Positions 21,003 through 33,105 of a stretch of 64,000 nt of DNA are shown piece by piece. The notes under the pieces are model-generated. The model was not told where the DNA came from, did no database searches, and saw nothing but the letters and a program-made list of their open reading frames with translations. The stretch lies in assembly GCA_014843695.1 (NCBI GenBank), contig CM026387.1:80332661-80396660 (forward strand). Direction: 5' to 3'. Made by a program: the position numbers and the translations under genes. The stretch is from Archivesica marissinica (Eukaryota > Mollusca > Bivalvia > Venerida > Vesicomyidae). Position 1 is the first letter of the stretch. Every line of letters starts with the position of its first letter.

Positions 21003-23388
21003 TGAAGCTTTCCCCTTCCAGCACATACAATGTAGCAAGTTAACATCACAGTTATTGAAGCATGAAACTTCCCCTTCCAGCACATACAATGCACATAGCA
21101 AGTTAACATCACATTTATTGAAGCATGAAACTTCCCCTTCCAGCACATACAATGCACATAGCAAGTCAACATCACAGTTATTGAAGCATGAAACTTCCCC
21201 TTCCAGCACATACAATGCACATAGCAAGTTAACATCACAGTTATTGAAGCATGAAACTTCCCCTTCCAGCACATACAATGCACATAGCAAGTTAACATCA
21301 CAGTTATTGAAGCATGAAACTTCCCCTTCCAGCACATACAATGCACATAGCAAGTTAACATCACAGTTATTGAAGCATGAAACTTCCCCTTCCAGCACAT
21401 ACAATGCACATAGCAAGTTAACATCACAGTTATTGAAGCATGAAACTTCCCCCTTCCAGCACATACAATGTAGCAAATTAACATCACAGTTATTGAAGCA
21501 GGAAACTTCCCCCTTCCGGCACATACAATGTAGCAAGTTAACATCACAGTTATTGAAGCAGGAAACTTCCCCCTTTCAGCACATACAATGTAGCAAGTTA
21601 ACATCACAGTTATTGAAGCATGAAACTTCCCCTTCCAGCACATACAATGCACATAGCAAGTTAACATCACATTTATTGAAGCATGAAACTTCCCCTTCCA
21701 GCACATACAATGCACATAGCAAGTCAACATCACAGTTATTGAAGCATGAAACTTCCCCTTCCAGCACATACAATGCACATAGCAAGTTAACATCACAGTT
21801 ATTGAAGCATGAAACTTCCCCTTCCAGCACATACAATGCACATAGCAAGTTAACATCACAGTTATTGAAGCATGAAACTTCCCCTTCCAGCACATACAAT
21901 GCACATAGCAAGTTAACATCACAGTTATTGAAGCATGAAACTTCCCCTTCCAGCACATACAATGCACATAGCAAGTTAACATCACAGTTATTGAAGCATG
22001 AAACTTCCCCTTCCAGCACATACAATGCACATAGCAAGTTAACATCACAGTTATTGAAGCATGAAACTTCCCCTTCCAGCACATACAATGCACATAGCAA
22101 GTTAACATCACAGTTATTGAAGCATGAAACTTCCCCTTCCAGCACATACAATGCACATAGCAAGTTAACATCACAGTTATTGAAGCATGAAACTTCCCCC
22201 TTTCAGCACATACAATGTAGCAAGTTAACATCACAGTTATTGAAGCAGAAACTTCCCCCTTTCAGCACATACAATGTAGCAAGTTAACATCACAGTTATT
22301 GAAGCATGAAACTTCCCCCTTCCAGCACATACAATGTAGCAAGTTAACATCACAGTTATTGAAGCATGAAACTTCCCCTTCCAGCACATACAATGTAGCA
22401 AGTTAACATCACAGTTATTGAAGCAGGAAACTTCCCCCTTCCAGCACATACAATGTAGCGAGTTAACATCACAGTTATTGAAGCATGAAACTTCCCCTTT
22501 CAGCACATACAATGTAGCAAGTTAACATCACAGTTATTGAAGCATGAAACTTCCCCTTCCAGCACATACAATGTAGCAAGTTAACATCACAGTTATTGAA
22601 GCATGAAACTTCCCCTTCCAGCACATACAATGTAGCAAGTTAACATCACAGTTATTGAAGCAGGAAACTTCCCCCTTCCAGCACATACAATGTAGCGAGT
22701 TAACATCACAGTTATTGAAGCATGAAACTTCCCCTTTCAGCACATACAATGTAGCAAGTTAACATCACAGTTATTGAAGCATGAAACTTCCCCTTCCAGC
22801 ACATACAATGTAGCAAGTTAACATCACAGTTATTGAAGCATGAAACTTCCCCATCCAGCACATACAATGTAGCAAGTTAACATCACAGTTATTGAAGCAT
22901 GAAACTTCCCCTTCCAGCACATACAATGCACATAGCAAGTTAACATCACAGTTATTGAAGCATGAAACTTCCCCCTTCCAGCACATACAATGTAGCAAGT
23001 TAACATCACAGTTATTGAAGCAGGAAACTTCCCCCTTCCAGCACATACAATGTAGCAAGTTAACATCAGTTATTGACGCATGAAACTTCCCCCTTCCAGC
23101 ACATACAATGTAGCAAGTTAACATCACAGTTATTGAAGCAGGAAACTTCCCCCTTTCAGCACATACAATGTAGCAAGTTAACATCAGTTATTGAAGCATG
23201 AAACTTCCCCCTTCCAGCACATACAATGTAGCAAGTTAACATCACAGTTATTGAAGCATGAAACTTCCCCTTCCAGCACATACAATGCACATAGCAAGTT
23301 AACATCACAGTTATTGAAGCATGAAACTTCCCCTTCCAGCACATACAATGCACATAGCAAGTTAACATCACAGTTATTGAAGCAAGAT
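21003..23388. repeat. 63/59-bp minisatellite, about 39 copies, with higher-order blocks
   Basis: Long unit of 63 bp contains GTTAACATCACAGTTATTGA, AGCATGAAACTTCCCCTTCC and AGCACATACAATGCACATAG. A short form of about 59 bp lacks CACA and often has an extra C. Runs of long units (21061-21420, 21620-22180) alternate with short ones, showing block duplication. The 63-bp units keep a 456-codon plus frame and a 437-codon minus frame open; both are treated as by-products. Confidence 0.93.
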
Positions 23389-23483
23389 TTATCCCAAAAT
23401 GTATAAATGTTCATTTAGTTGGAATCCTTTGTTTTTACTGTTGTTGCAGATGGTGCAGTGTGATAAATGTGATTTTATCAAAA

Positions 23484-23643
23484 TCGTGTTAATTGTTTGA
23501 TAGCAAATCACGCTGTGCAACTATCGTGTTAATTGTTTGATAGCAAATCACGTTGTGCAACTATCGTGTTAATTGATTGATAGCAAATCACGTTGTGCAA
23601 CTATCGTGTTAATTGGTTGATAGCAAATCACGTTGTGCAACTA
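23484..23643. repeat. 40-bp minisatellite, four copies
   Basis: Unit: TCGTGTTAATTGTTTGATAG then CAAATCACGTTGTGCAACTA, four nearly identical copies. Confidence 0.88.
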
Positions 23644-23723
23644 TAAAAAGAGAGGAAACCACATAATAAGACCTATCTATTTTTATGGAGTATTCAGGGG
23701 CAGTAACTGACCAATGTCTCTTA

Positions 23724-23958
23724 TTAACCCTTTCAACACCACAGACCTCTAAATAGGCTTACAAAAAGTGTAGATCCAGATGAGCCGGCTCGTGATGAGC
23801 CGTCTCATCAGGATCTGCACATTTGCCAGTGACTATTTTTAGACATAATTACCCATTTTGATAAATGAACTTGTCCAAATGTGATTTTCTGATTCATTTA
23901 TTGGTTTATGAATATCATGGACCAGTCCATGTGAGTTACTTGGTGTTGAATGGGTTAA
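23724..23958 (+). mobile_element. piggyBac-like MITE (family A), copy 5
   Basis: TTAACCCTTTCAACACCACA to GGTGTTGAATGGGTTAA, TTAA at each border, with interior GATGAGCCGGCTCGTGATG and GCCGTCTCATC. Confidence 0.78.
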
Positions 23959-24629
23959 TGACGTACAACAAATTTCACATACATTGCATATGTGATTATT
24001 GGCAGTTTGCATGCTACAGTGTGCCATTTAGATTCTAGGTTGTGTGGCCTTGATACTTGATATTAACACTTGTCCCAAGTCATTGTAACTTGGCTTCATA
24101 CGGAAGGATGCAAATCTTTCCTATATGTATCGGGGTTCCCGCTGTCGGTCGCCAATTGCGACAAAAAACATACACACTGCCGCTAAAGTTTGTGAATTGG
24201 CGAAAATAGTTGGTGCAAATTTTTTTGGTACAACACATTTTGTCAAATGGAATGGCTTCTGTGAACTATAAGGCTCTTAGTTGGCTCCAGTTTTTTTAAT
24301 TGGCGACAGAAATGGCACATACAAATATTCAGACAGAGGGAACTCTGTATATATCGCTCTACCGCTACATGGAAGGGTATAATTATCCTCATACAGTGTG
24401 AAAAGAAACACTAGTAGACTTAGGGGGCTGCTGACTGGCCAGTTCTAGTAGACCTGTGGGCATGCTCCCCTGACAAAAATTAATTGAATGCATGGATTTT
24501 GCAGTATTTGTGGAGTGGGGTGCTGGGCAATGGTCACATATTTTTTGGGAGAGATTATCCTCCCAAAAATCCTGAGAGGGTACACAATAAAATAAAAAAT
24601 GCATGTTGACAGTTCTGGACCATGTCACT
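23959..24629. other. Intergenic, no gene seen
   Basis: No terminal repeats, splice-bordered frames or tRNA signatures recognised. Confidence 0.3.
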
Positions 24630-24941
24630 CAGGGTTCATTCTTGGTCCCAATTTTTGGGAGAAGTGAGAAAGCGCGCGATCGCGTCCTTAAATGTTGTTC
24701 TTTAATATACTTCTGCAAAATAGGGTTAAAATGCACAGTACAACCATTAAATACAACATTTGAATAGACAGAGTGCTTTATAATTGGCCAGTGTATCTTA
24801 CTAGACAAAAAATTTGTTTGAAAATCATAAAAACCAAAAAATAATTTTTATTTAGGGAGGGAGAAGTGGGCCCCCCAGAGGGTGAAGTCAGGGTCCCTAG
24901 GGCGACAATTTCGCCCACATCGCCCTCTAGAATGATCCCTG
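24630..24941 (+). mobile_element. Family E MITE (CAGGG ends), full length
   Basis: CAGGGTTCATTCTTGGTCCC to CTCTAGAATGATCCCTG. GTCACT before and GTCACC after suggest a 6-bp target duplication with one change. Interior as in 19494-19791. Confidence 0.72.
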
Positions 24942-25217
24942 GTCACCGTCACTAACTTGTCCTGTTATGGTTTGTAATGTAGCTACTAGAGTGTTTTCTT
25001 GGAACAGGATGATTTACATACCGGAACATGTTCTGTGTCAATATCCATCCATTCATATTGCATTACACGTATCAAATTGCTTTCCAGCTGTGGACCCACC
25101 AATGGATTTAGTTGAAACAGGAATGCACATAACCAACTGAAAGAGCAAGACTGGAACATATATTTTTATACTTTACATGTATCCAACTGAAAATATGCAA
25201 ACTATTGTTTGTTTGCT

Positions 25218-25528
25218 TGGGTTTTACGTTTTCATCAGCACCATTTTGGGCTGGCGGGAAGTTTACCTAACAACACCATTCCTTGGCAGGCTCCAGCTGT
25301 TAACCCGTACTTGGTGCACCAACCTCCGTAAGAAACTGCCAACTTTTTCATATAAAGAGACACGGCTTGAGTGGGGATCAAACCCATGACCCGTCGGTGA
25401 TGATAGGTTACAGTGGCATACAAGTCAGCGACCATAACCACTCGATCATGGAGGCTCGAACCAGTGACCCGTCGGTGATGATAGGTTTCAGTGGCATACA
25501 AGTCAGCAACCATAACCACTCGACCACT
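25218..25528 (-). mobile_element. tRNA-SINE type II with duplicated head
   Basis: On the minus strand: head with TGGTCGAGTGGTTATGGTCG and a long variable region as in Ser/Leu tRNAs, then GTATGGTTTGATCC-type B box, then a body with GGAGGTTGGTGCACCAAG and a 3' end with GCTGATGAAAACGTAAAACC. The head occurs twice (about 25385-25453 and 25456-25528). Related to 35736-35995 (plus). Confidence 0.68.
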
Positions 25529-25562
25529 TGCTTTCTGACCTAAATGGATTGTGGATAATCTG

Positions 25563-25698
25563 TCCCCGAGGTTATAAAACTTCTCAGATCTCAAACTCGA
25601 GCTCAAGGAATTTGATTGGTTGAGTCTGAGTTTTACACCCAGCAGAACCAACCAGAAGCTTGAGTTTGAGATTGGAGAAATGTTTTATAACCTTGGGG
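25563..25698. mobile_element. Fold-back MITE-like element (family D), best copy
   Basis: CCCCGAGGTTATAAAAC and TTTTATAACCTTGGGG are inverted ends. Inner arms carry GATCTCAAACTCGAGC and GCTTGAGTTTGAGATTGG. Same design as 1173-1298. Confidence 0.7.
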
Positions 25699-25989
25699 CC
25701 AGTACTACATGTAAGCAATGTGTACAAGCTGTCATGCTCAAATGCACTACATGTACATACATTTATGGAGCATGACTGAGAATCAAACACAGAAACCAGC
25801 AATCTCAACATATGCAACATTCTACATATAATTTGGTAACAAAGTTGTTAAATCTGCAATAAACAACGACTGGAGTCGGTCTATTTTATGGCTGTTGAAT
25901 ATTACTCCACCGACAAAATAACGCACATATTTATTCGTTCGTAGCATTATAATGGGTCATATTAGAATAGAAATTTGTCTTCTTGTTAT

Positions 25990-26195
25990 ACAAATTTATT
26001 TTAGCTTGATTGCGAAACAAGTTCTTACAACTTATATTAATCACTCTCGAGACCTCATTCCTGATGGAATCCATCGACACGAGGGAGAGAGAAGAGGCAA
26101 CGTGGAAATTAAATGCCTGGCCTAAGGGCACAATCGTAACGGCTCCAGCAGGGCTCGAACACCGGACCTTTCGCACCATCTTGTTGATCGGCGAA
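25990..26195 (-). mobile_element. tRNA-SINE type V
   Basis: Shares with 50318-50535 the ordered boxes TTGCGAAACAAG, GAGACCTCATTCCTGATGGA, a purine-rich GAGAGAGAAGAGG, CCTAAGG and the reversed B box GGGCTCGAACACC. The tRNA-like head faces right, so the element is on the minus strand. Confidence 0.65.
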
Positions 26196-26426
26196 TAAAA
26201 CACTGTTTGGATGATGCGTAGGAATAAACGACACAGACCATACTGTACACTACACGTACATGTGCAAAGCAAATATGAAAGTGAACACTAACCTACACAG
26301 TACTTGTGTAAGATTTAAATTAAGCTGTAAATTTAAACTACACTTTTTTACTTACAAAAGATAGCAACTGACAGCCGTCATCATAAACATAATCTGTATA
26401 ATTCTGGAAAACAGAGAAATATATAT

Positions 26427-26765
26427 ACAGTTAAACCTGTCTTATGAAGCCAGCCAAGGGAATCACAGAGAGTGCTGCTTAATAGAGGTTGTTTTTTTAA
26501 TAATATTTTATTGCATTTTTTTTTCATACATTACATTACAATTATACACACAATGAATAAAACACGTAGAAAACAACATGAAATTATATTAGGATTTATT
26601 ATTATTGCTGTATACTCTTTTAATCTGAGCGAAAAAAGCAAATGGGTTGGGCTACAAGTTATGACAACATTATTTTACAGCCCTTCCCATAGAAGCTAAA
26701 TGTATAATAAAACAGCATATTGGGAATCTGGAGACTGGCTGCTTAATGGAGGTAACACAGGAGGT
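26427..26765. mobile_element. Family C element with a nested A/T-rich insertion
   Basis: ACAGTTAAACCTGTC at the left, GTGCTGCTTAATAGAGGTT, then about 210 bp (26488-26697) of unrelated sequence with TTATTTTACAGCCCTTCCCA, then TATAATAAAACAGCATATTG and GGCTGCTTAATGGAGGTAAC. The inserted part resembles sequence around 2188-2250 and 2540-2610 (ATATTTTATTGCA, GGTTGGGCTACAAG), indicating another dispersed repeat. Confidence 0.55.
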
Positions 26766-26849
26766 TTCACAGTACATGTTTGGTCTCTTCCATCATGTCT
26801 CCTCTGAAAGACACATATTTTCTTGAGACAAAGGGATACAGGGCGAAAT

Positions 26850-27055
26850 AGTCACCCATTGGACCCTGACTTCGCCCCCTTGGGACCCCACTTCTCCCTA
26901 AATAGAAATTTTCATACAATATTTTGTCCAGTAAGATGCACTGACCATTGTAGCGCACTCGTATCCAAATGTATGTAATGGTCATGTTGAGTATTTTAAC
27001 CATATTTGCAGGCTTTCTCACCTCTCCCAAAATTTCTGATCTAGGATGAGCCCTG
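26850..27055 (-). mobile_element. Family E MITE, reversed, right end in tandem repeat
   Basis: Contains GGACCCTGACTTCGCCCCC, CCCACTTCTCCCTAAAT and CTCTCCCAAAATTTCTGATC in family E order on the minus strand, ending TAGGATGAGCCCTG. The final bases are reused in the adjacent array. Confidence 0.65.
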
Positions 27056-27287
27056 GGATACATCTAAAATGTATATATCTCCATCCATATGATCTAGGAT
27101 GAGCCCTGGGATACATCTAAAAATGTATATATCTCCATCCATATGATCTGGGATACATCTAAAAATGTATATATCTCCATCCATATGATCTGGGATACAT
27201 CTAAAAATGTATATATCTCCATCCATATGATCTAGGATGAGCCCTGGGATACATCTAAAAATGTATATATCTCCATCCATATGATCA
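27056..27287. repeat. 42/60-bp minisatellite seeded by a MITE end
   Basis: Five copies of GGATACATCTAAAAATGTAT + ATATCTCCATCCATATGATC. In some copies CTAGGATGAGCCCTG, the terminus of the neighbouring family E element, is included, so the element end was copied with the unit. Confidence 0.85.
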
Positions 27288-29800
27288 TACACGTATCTAC
27301 ACTATTTACCAAACACATTTCAAGTATATGTAATATATTATACGTACGCTGTAGTAGTAGTCGAATAGGTAAATATTTCGGAAACATTTATTTAACTGAA
27401 TTATTGCTGCATTTGTTACCAACTTACCATTGATGTTAAATGTTTTTGTATGCATGCTAGCCTACAATCATGGAATCAGTTGGTTTGGATAGGGGAGAGG
27501 GTAAACTCAAAAATTCAGGAAAGTTATAAATCCACATGTATCATAAAAATGCCCGTTTTCATTTTGCTTTGCGATGATGCAGAGATTGATTAATCCGTTC
27601 TGTAGACCAGTTTGCTTCAATAGTGACAAACTTTAATTATTTTAATTGGTCAGATTAACGAGTCAGGCAAATGGCATTGCACTCATTGTATAACAGGTGG
27701 GGTACGAATTCAGAACGATAATACAATATCCATATGAATGCGGTACACCTTGTCTTTAATTAAATGGTATGTTTTTATTGTGGTTCACCAAGACTGTGCT
27801 ATGGTACATTTTACTAATGGTATCTTTCCAGAGTGACAATCACAGGTCATCCCGCAATTCAAGTAAAAGGATTCCAAGTATACATCCATGTTAAGTGTCG
27901 CAAGTAGAGTCAAATTACAGATCTTGTCAGTTTATTACTCATTGAGAAAGTAATTTTGGTCAAATTAGCTTCTTATCTATCGTCCGACGCCACATAACGA
28001 GTTACGACGTACCCGTGATTCGACGTGAATTATGTTTTGATCTGCTGTGTTTGTAAACATGATACGGGATTTCCTAGACTAAAATGTGGAAAGTGAGAGA
28101 TTACAAGGTAATTTATATAACAATGTTATTGCAATCAGTCTCAGTCTGTTTTAACAACAAAATTCAAATACAACTTTGTGCATTGCATTAAATAGCCAAT
28201 ATTTTACAATATGCTACTGCAAACATAACAATTCTTGGTCCGTCTGCTCGGCTAAGCTCTGCATATCGGTAGGTCATGTGACACTTGATTCATTGTTAGG
28301 AAAGGAATGCGTTATATACGTTATTGCTGTAAAATACAGAACCCAATCAATATCTGTGCAGGCTCCCAAACGCAAGAATAAACAGTATCCACCAACTTCT
28401 ATGACCACTGCTTTTAGGCACTGGGAGTGATATAAGGACAACAGCAAGGTAATAATTTCTAGTTAAATGTTATTATTTTCAAATTGTCCATATTTATAGT
28501 TTATATACGGCAAAACATGGGTAAATTTCCTGTTCATTAGCATAATTAATTACAGGCATGTTGTACACTCAGTTTTTATGTAATTTAGGGACTCAAAATT
28601 AATTTTCAGGCAAGTTTAATATGGCGTAGAATACCTGTAATACGCAGAGCAGATAGAGTGAATTAACTAAATTTAGAACGTCATTAGACAACCAATGAAA
28701 TGCGTCGTTATAGACGTTTCTCGGCTCAGACTCAGATGAATTCCCAATACCAGCATGAGTCAATGTGATATTTTGACTATAAATAAGCATAATTTCTCAC
28801 GTTGAATATGCAGAAAAAGATCTATTTATACAGGTAATACACTATTTACATGAGTTCATTCGTCTTAGGCTATGTCATTGTCGATTCTTCGCTTAGATGC
28901 GTCAAAACTCGGTATTCAAGGTAATGTCAAATATTGACATAATTTTAACAATTACCTACGACATAACTACATGTCTACATTCGCGCGAGGGGTTTGACAT
29001 TCAAGGAAGATAGATAACGTTAATGATAGAGGCAGTAACGAAATATACAATTGGCAGTAATCTTGGGACAATTGGCAGTAAAATCTTTATCTCAACCAGC
29101 CGATCAGAATATAGTATCAACCACGCATAGCGCGCCTTCATCACTTGCTCCGCCCAGGGTTAGGTTAGGGTCAAAACGCGTGGTTGATGTCATTATTCAG
29201 TTGGGTGGTTGAGAAAAAGGCTTACCGTAATCTGGGCATTAGGGTTAGGGCTAAATTTGATCTTCAATTGAAGAGTATTCTACTGTTCAGCTTTAGTTTA
29301 CTGCCACCTGTTTTGTGGGTTTACTGCCTCTATCCCCAACCGATAGATAACTTCAAACAAGACTGATAAGTTATGTGCTTTTTACTCAGTATTTAGCTTG
29401 CGATTTATCTGATCTCACTCACCCTTTATTTGCTGATTTGGCCATACAGAACCCGACGAGTAGCGGGCAAACAATTCCAATAAATGCCCAAAATACCGTG
29501 ACTACCGCTAGAGCTACATCTGCTCTTGTTCCCATGTTTGCGTAAATTTTCTTGTTGTTTTTTAACCCGGAAATACGAATAAAATCATATGACTTATCTT
29601 TGAGACGCTCATTGATATTTCGTTAGATAAAGCACCTAGCCACCTTATTGCAATAAATACCCGTTGAACTCGTACCGTCTAGTGTAGGTATAAAACCACT
29701 AAACCGCATTTAATGTCTCTATATACAAAGTGTATAGCTATACATAGTTTTTATCATTCGCGGTTCTAGTATTTCACTTGGTCACCGACTACCCAGAAAA
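27288..29800. other. Longest stretch without arrays; no secure gene
   Basis: Moderately AT-rich. Contains a weak two-part coding candidate (28084-28430), two TTAGGGTTAGGG-like traces near 29156 and 29241, an inverted pair ATCAACCACGC/GCGTGGTTGAT (29118 and 29177) and a 3' fragment of SINE type IV (GAGGGGTTTGACATTCAAGG, 28987). No transcript structure could be defended. Confidence 0.35.
28084..28430 (+). other. Weak two-exon candidate for a short basic protein
   Basis: ATG at 28084 opens MWKVRDYK and reaches a good AAG|GTAATT donor at 28108. A phase-compatible segment follows a CTGTGCAG acceptor (28362-28430): APKRKNKQYPPTSMTTAF, then RHWE and TGA. The basic K-R-K-x-K-Q-Y start recalls the N-terminus of psq/pogo-type DNA-binding proteins, but the piece is only 30 residues, the acceptor has a poor pyrimidine tract, and no HTH follows. 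Probably chance or a relic. Confidence 0.15.
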
Positions 29801-29801
29801 T

Positions 29802-30004
29802 AACTAACTGATCCAGTGGTAGAGCGTCGAATTTGGAATCGAACGGTCCTGGGTTCGATACTCGGTCTGGCCACGTATGTAGTGTCATTGCGCAAGGCAC
29901 CTCACACACATTGCTTAGTACAGTACTTGTTAATCGTTTAGGTCGGCTAAGCATGCCCAGGAAAACATGTCTAAGTCCCCGCGAGGGGTTTGACATTAAA
30001 GGAA
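29802..30004 (+). mobile_element. tRNA-SINE type IV
   Basis: Head TGATCCAGTGGTAGAGCGTC (A box) and GGGTTCGATACTCGG (B box). The anticodon region TTTGGAA would read as a Pro-like tRNA. The body ends CGCGAGGGGTTTGACATTAA. A 3' fragment of the same family is at about 28985. Confidence 0.68.
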
Positions 30005-30009
30005 CATAC

Positions 30010-30110
30010 ATACATGTATATATATATATTATTATTATTATATACCAAACTTATATAGCGCTCTTTTCATCTAAAAATAAAACGTTCAAAAGCGCTTTAC
30101 AGCCTAAAAT
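30010..30110 (-). mobile_element. LINE/SINE-type 3' tail with microsatellite
   Basis: (TA)n and (TTA)n at 30016-30040 are followed by CCAAACTTATATAGCGCTC and AAAAGCGCTTTACAGCC. On the minus strand this reads ...AAGCGC...GCGCTATATAAGTT(TAA)n, the style of CR1/L2-clade retroposon tails. The rest of the element is not identifiable. Confidence 0.4.
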
Positions 30111-32156
30111 ATCACAAATATTGATAAAAACTTCCACATACAATGAGATAAAACAAGACAAAATTAGCAAACACAATTACAATGGATTCTAAATAGATTA
30201 GATTTATTCTTTATTTCAGTCTCATCGTTGTACAATACATAAAATATACACAACAAATTATCGTGGCATAGTACAACACCATTCATTATAAAAGAATTAT
30301 AAGAGACTAATGTAATCACAGATAATCAAACTATCACAGTCTATCGACATATTATTATATTTACATATTAAAACCGAGGAACAGTCGCTAATTGAAAATT
30401 AAATACTTACTAAAACCAGAAATTTTGAAATACTGAAATGGAAAAAAAGCACTAATGCGCAATTAAGAAATGTTTTAAAATATCAGTTATCAACCACGAT
30501 CAGATCGCGGTTGAACTTATTAGCAGCTGTTTCTCGAAATGGATGAGACACACAATCAATAAATCAAATGGATACATTATTTACATAAATAAATATGCTA
30601 TAAAATATTAGGATCTAAAATTATAACAATTAAAATATAGGTAATAATTAAATAAAATGTGTTCATTTGCAGTCTTAATCCTGATTGAGCACAGACACAG
30701 TTCGATATTTATGTTCCATATGAACATTTAAAAAGGTGTGTCTTCAAAGCCTTTTTGAAAGAACACAATGTTGTTGCACTATATATATACATACAAACTA
30801 ATAAAACGCTCAAGGCAGCTTAAGTGTTAACATGGTAAAATACTGACCATTATTTTCAACTGATACATGTCCAATCACATAGCTTGGATAAAATAGATTA
30901 CTTCATAATATGATAAATATATGTATAGTGTACTCACGTACTTGGTTCATAAAGCTGTCGATTCTGGACAGTGATTTTCTAATCTTGTCACAGAGCAATC
31001 AATTCAGTACTATTTGAGTTTCTTGATTCATAGAGCAGTTGTATCAGGATTATTTCAGTTACTTGATTTATAGAACAGTCGAAATATGTATATTTGATCG
31101 AATTTCTTGGTTTCATCGATTCAGGTCTATTTGGGCTTCTTGGTTCAACGAGTGGTTGATTCAGGCCTAGTTGAGATTTGGCCGTTATCATGCGTCCTAT
31201 GTGCTGTTTCTCTTGTATTGTCTCGGTTCGTCGTTGACTTGCTGAACTTGTGACGTTTCTCTCTTAGCGTCTCGGTTTCTCGTTGCCCTGTTGCATCTGT
31301 GATATTCTCTTGTATTGCCTCGGGTTGGTTCATGTATTTATACGTATATGTGATATTTCTCTATTATTATATTGCTCCTCGCTACTACATGCTTATCTCT
31401 GACAGTGTTTAATTTATTTAATGCTGTTTTGTACAACCCTCGTCGCTAACCAAGTTCTAGTCATTCATCCCCCGATGTATGTATGTATGTGAAGAAACTA
31501 ACTACCACTACATGTATACTTTTAGATGACTTCATTTTATTCGCTCTCAGGCAGCATGAATGCCTCGAAAGTTCTGAGTTGCGTGTGAACATATGGATTT
31601 CGCCAGGAAGGGAGTGGTTAATTTGGCGAGTCAGACCCGTATTCTGGCTATTTTCCTTATTAATATCAACGGACATGCTGCATGATGAACGAACGTTCCG
31701 TCTGCAAACGCAGTTGCGATCGATGAAACCCCTAGTCCACTTGGACGGGGGTTAAAAACTGTAGTGTACATGTACATACTGATCAGTGTGTCAATGAGTT
31801 GAAGCATTAAATAGATCATTGCTTACATATTAAGTAATACGTAAACCTTGATGTAATCTGCGCCTGGTACACATACATGAACAGTTTGAGCGATAGCATG
31901 AGAGAAATGTACATATTGTTCTTATAATAAACATCCTGAACAAAGTTCCTAATCAGTCACCTCGATAAATTCACTTCATAAAACCCAATACATTGTATAT
32001 TTTAAATTCAACTTCGTGAATTTATTGATCGCATAATAAAGCTGAATTCATTACAAATGAACACACACATTTTCATTTCAAGCAAATAAAGAGTTTCTGC
32101 ATGAATGAATAAGGCGTCCAGTTAATTCAAAAGTCACAGTCATGTCAATTTATATG
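30111..32156. other. AT-rich intergenic, no gene seen
   Basis: Contains degenerate roughly 60-bp repeats around TTTCTTGATTCATAGAGCAG (31000-31160). No splice-bordered coding segment convinced on either strand. Confidence 0.35.
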
Positions 32157-33105
32157 TTAATAACGTATGTGCCCTCCACTGGTAACAATCATGGCTCGAC
32201 AACGGCTCCTTATTGATACAATGTATCCGTGAAGATACTGCCGACTGATATTTCTCTAATAGCGGTTGGCTTCAATCACCAATTCCGATACATTCAGCTG
32301 CTGAGGATGAGTGCGGACCTTTGTTAATAATTCCCAGACATGCTTGATAAGGTTTATGTCAGGACTTTTAGCAGGAAAAGAGATAACTCGTATGTTAATG
32401 ACCTGTAACATTGCAAACGTTTCTCTGGCAACATGACACGGAGCGTTGTCTTGGATGAGTTGCATGCAGAAATGTGTGGTATGAGAACAGGTTGAATGAT
32501 GTCCCTCTGATATCGTCGTGCATTCGTGTTGCCTTCTCGGGACACGCTCGGTGTTTTGGTGTGCACCGAAAACCCCGCCCATATCATAATAGATCTTCCA
32601 GCACATTCGCCCGCCTCAAGAATACAATTGGCATTGTTTCTCTCACCACGCCGGCGATAAATGCATTTGTGACCGTGGATGCAACACAGTGCTACCACTG
32701 TCTCGTCGATGAAAAGAACATTCGCCCAGTTAGCCCTGATGAACAGTCAATTTTGCCTAGACCATGTTAAGCGAGCTTGGCGGTGTCTTCTTGTTTAGAT
32801 AGGAACTTCTCGAGGTCGGCGACATCAAATTCCGATCTTTGCGTAGCTGGTTTCGTACGGATGGAGTGGACACATGGCGTACATGAGTCCCCCTCGTATG
32901 CCTTACTGTCGTTGTGACTGGCAGAAAACGATCACGGAGGTGTGATAAGAGCATGCATGCATCAATCCTATCATTGTGATGTCACCTTCCGTTTGAACCG
33001 TCGGGGTCCGTCAGTAAGCAACAATTCCGAGTTCGTTGAATTTCACCCAAATAGTTTGGATGGTGGATAGCCGCCGATTGAAGGTGCTGGCAACCTGAAG
33101 CAAAG
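32157..33105 (-). pseudogene. Tc1-like transposase, inactivated
   Basis: Minus-strand reading frames in pieces match a DD34E Tc1-type transposase in order. N-terminal HTH: FNRRLSTIQTIWVKFNELG (about 33000-33090). HLRDRF and VSTPSVRNQLR follow (about 32830-32950). FIDE carries the first catalytic Asp and YRRRGER follows (about 32650-32730). MIWAGFS comes next, then QDNAPCHVA with the second Asp, and SPDINLIKHVWE (about 32330-32450), then the C-terminus SGGHIRY and a stop at 32157. The third catalytic residue, normally Glu in PIEHVW, is Lys. At least two frameshifts and internal stops separate the parts. Terminal inverted repeats were not found. It encodes no working enzyme. Confidence 0.85.

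Noticed and set aside
29150..29260. Interstitial telomere repeat
   Set aside because: Only two short TTAGGG-like traces; too few for a telomere relic.
31483..31755. 90-codon plus-strand frame
   Set aside because: No motif, no matching splice sites, and an overlapping minus-strand frame of similar quality.
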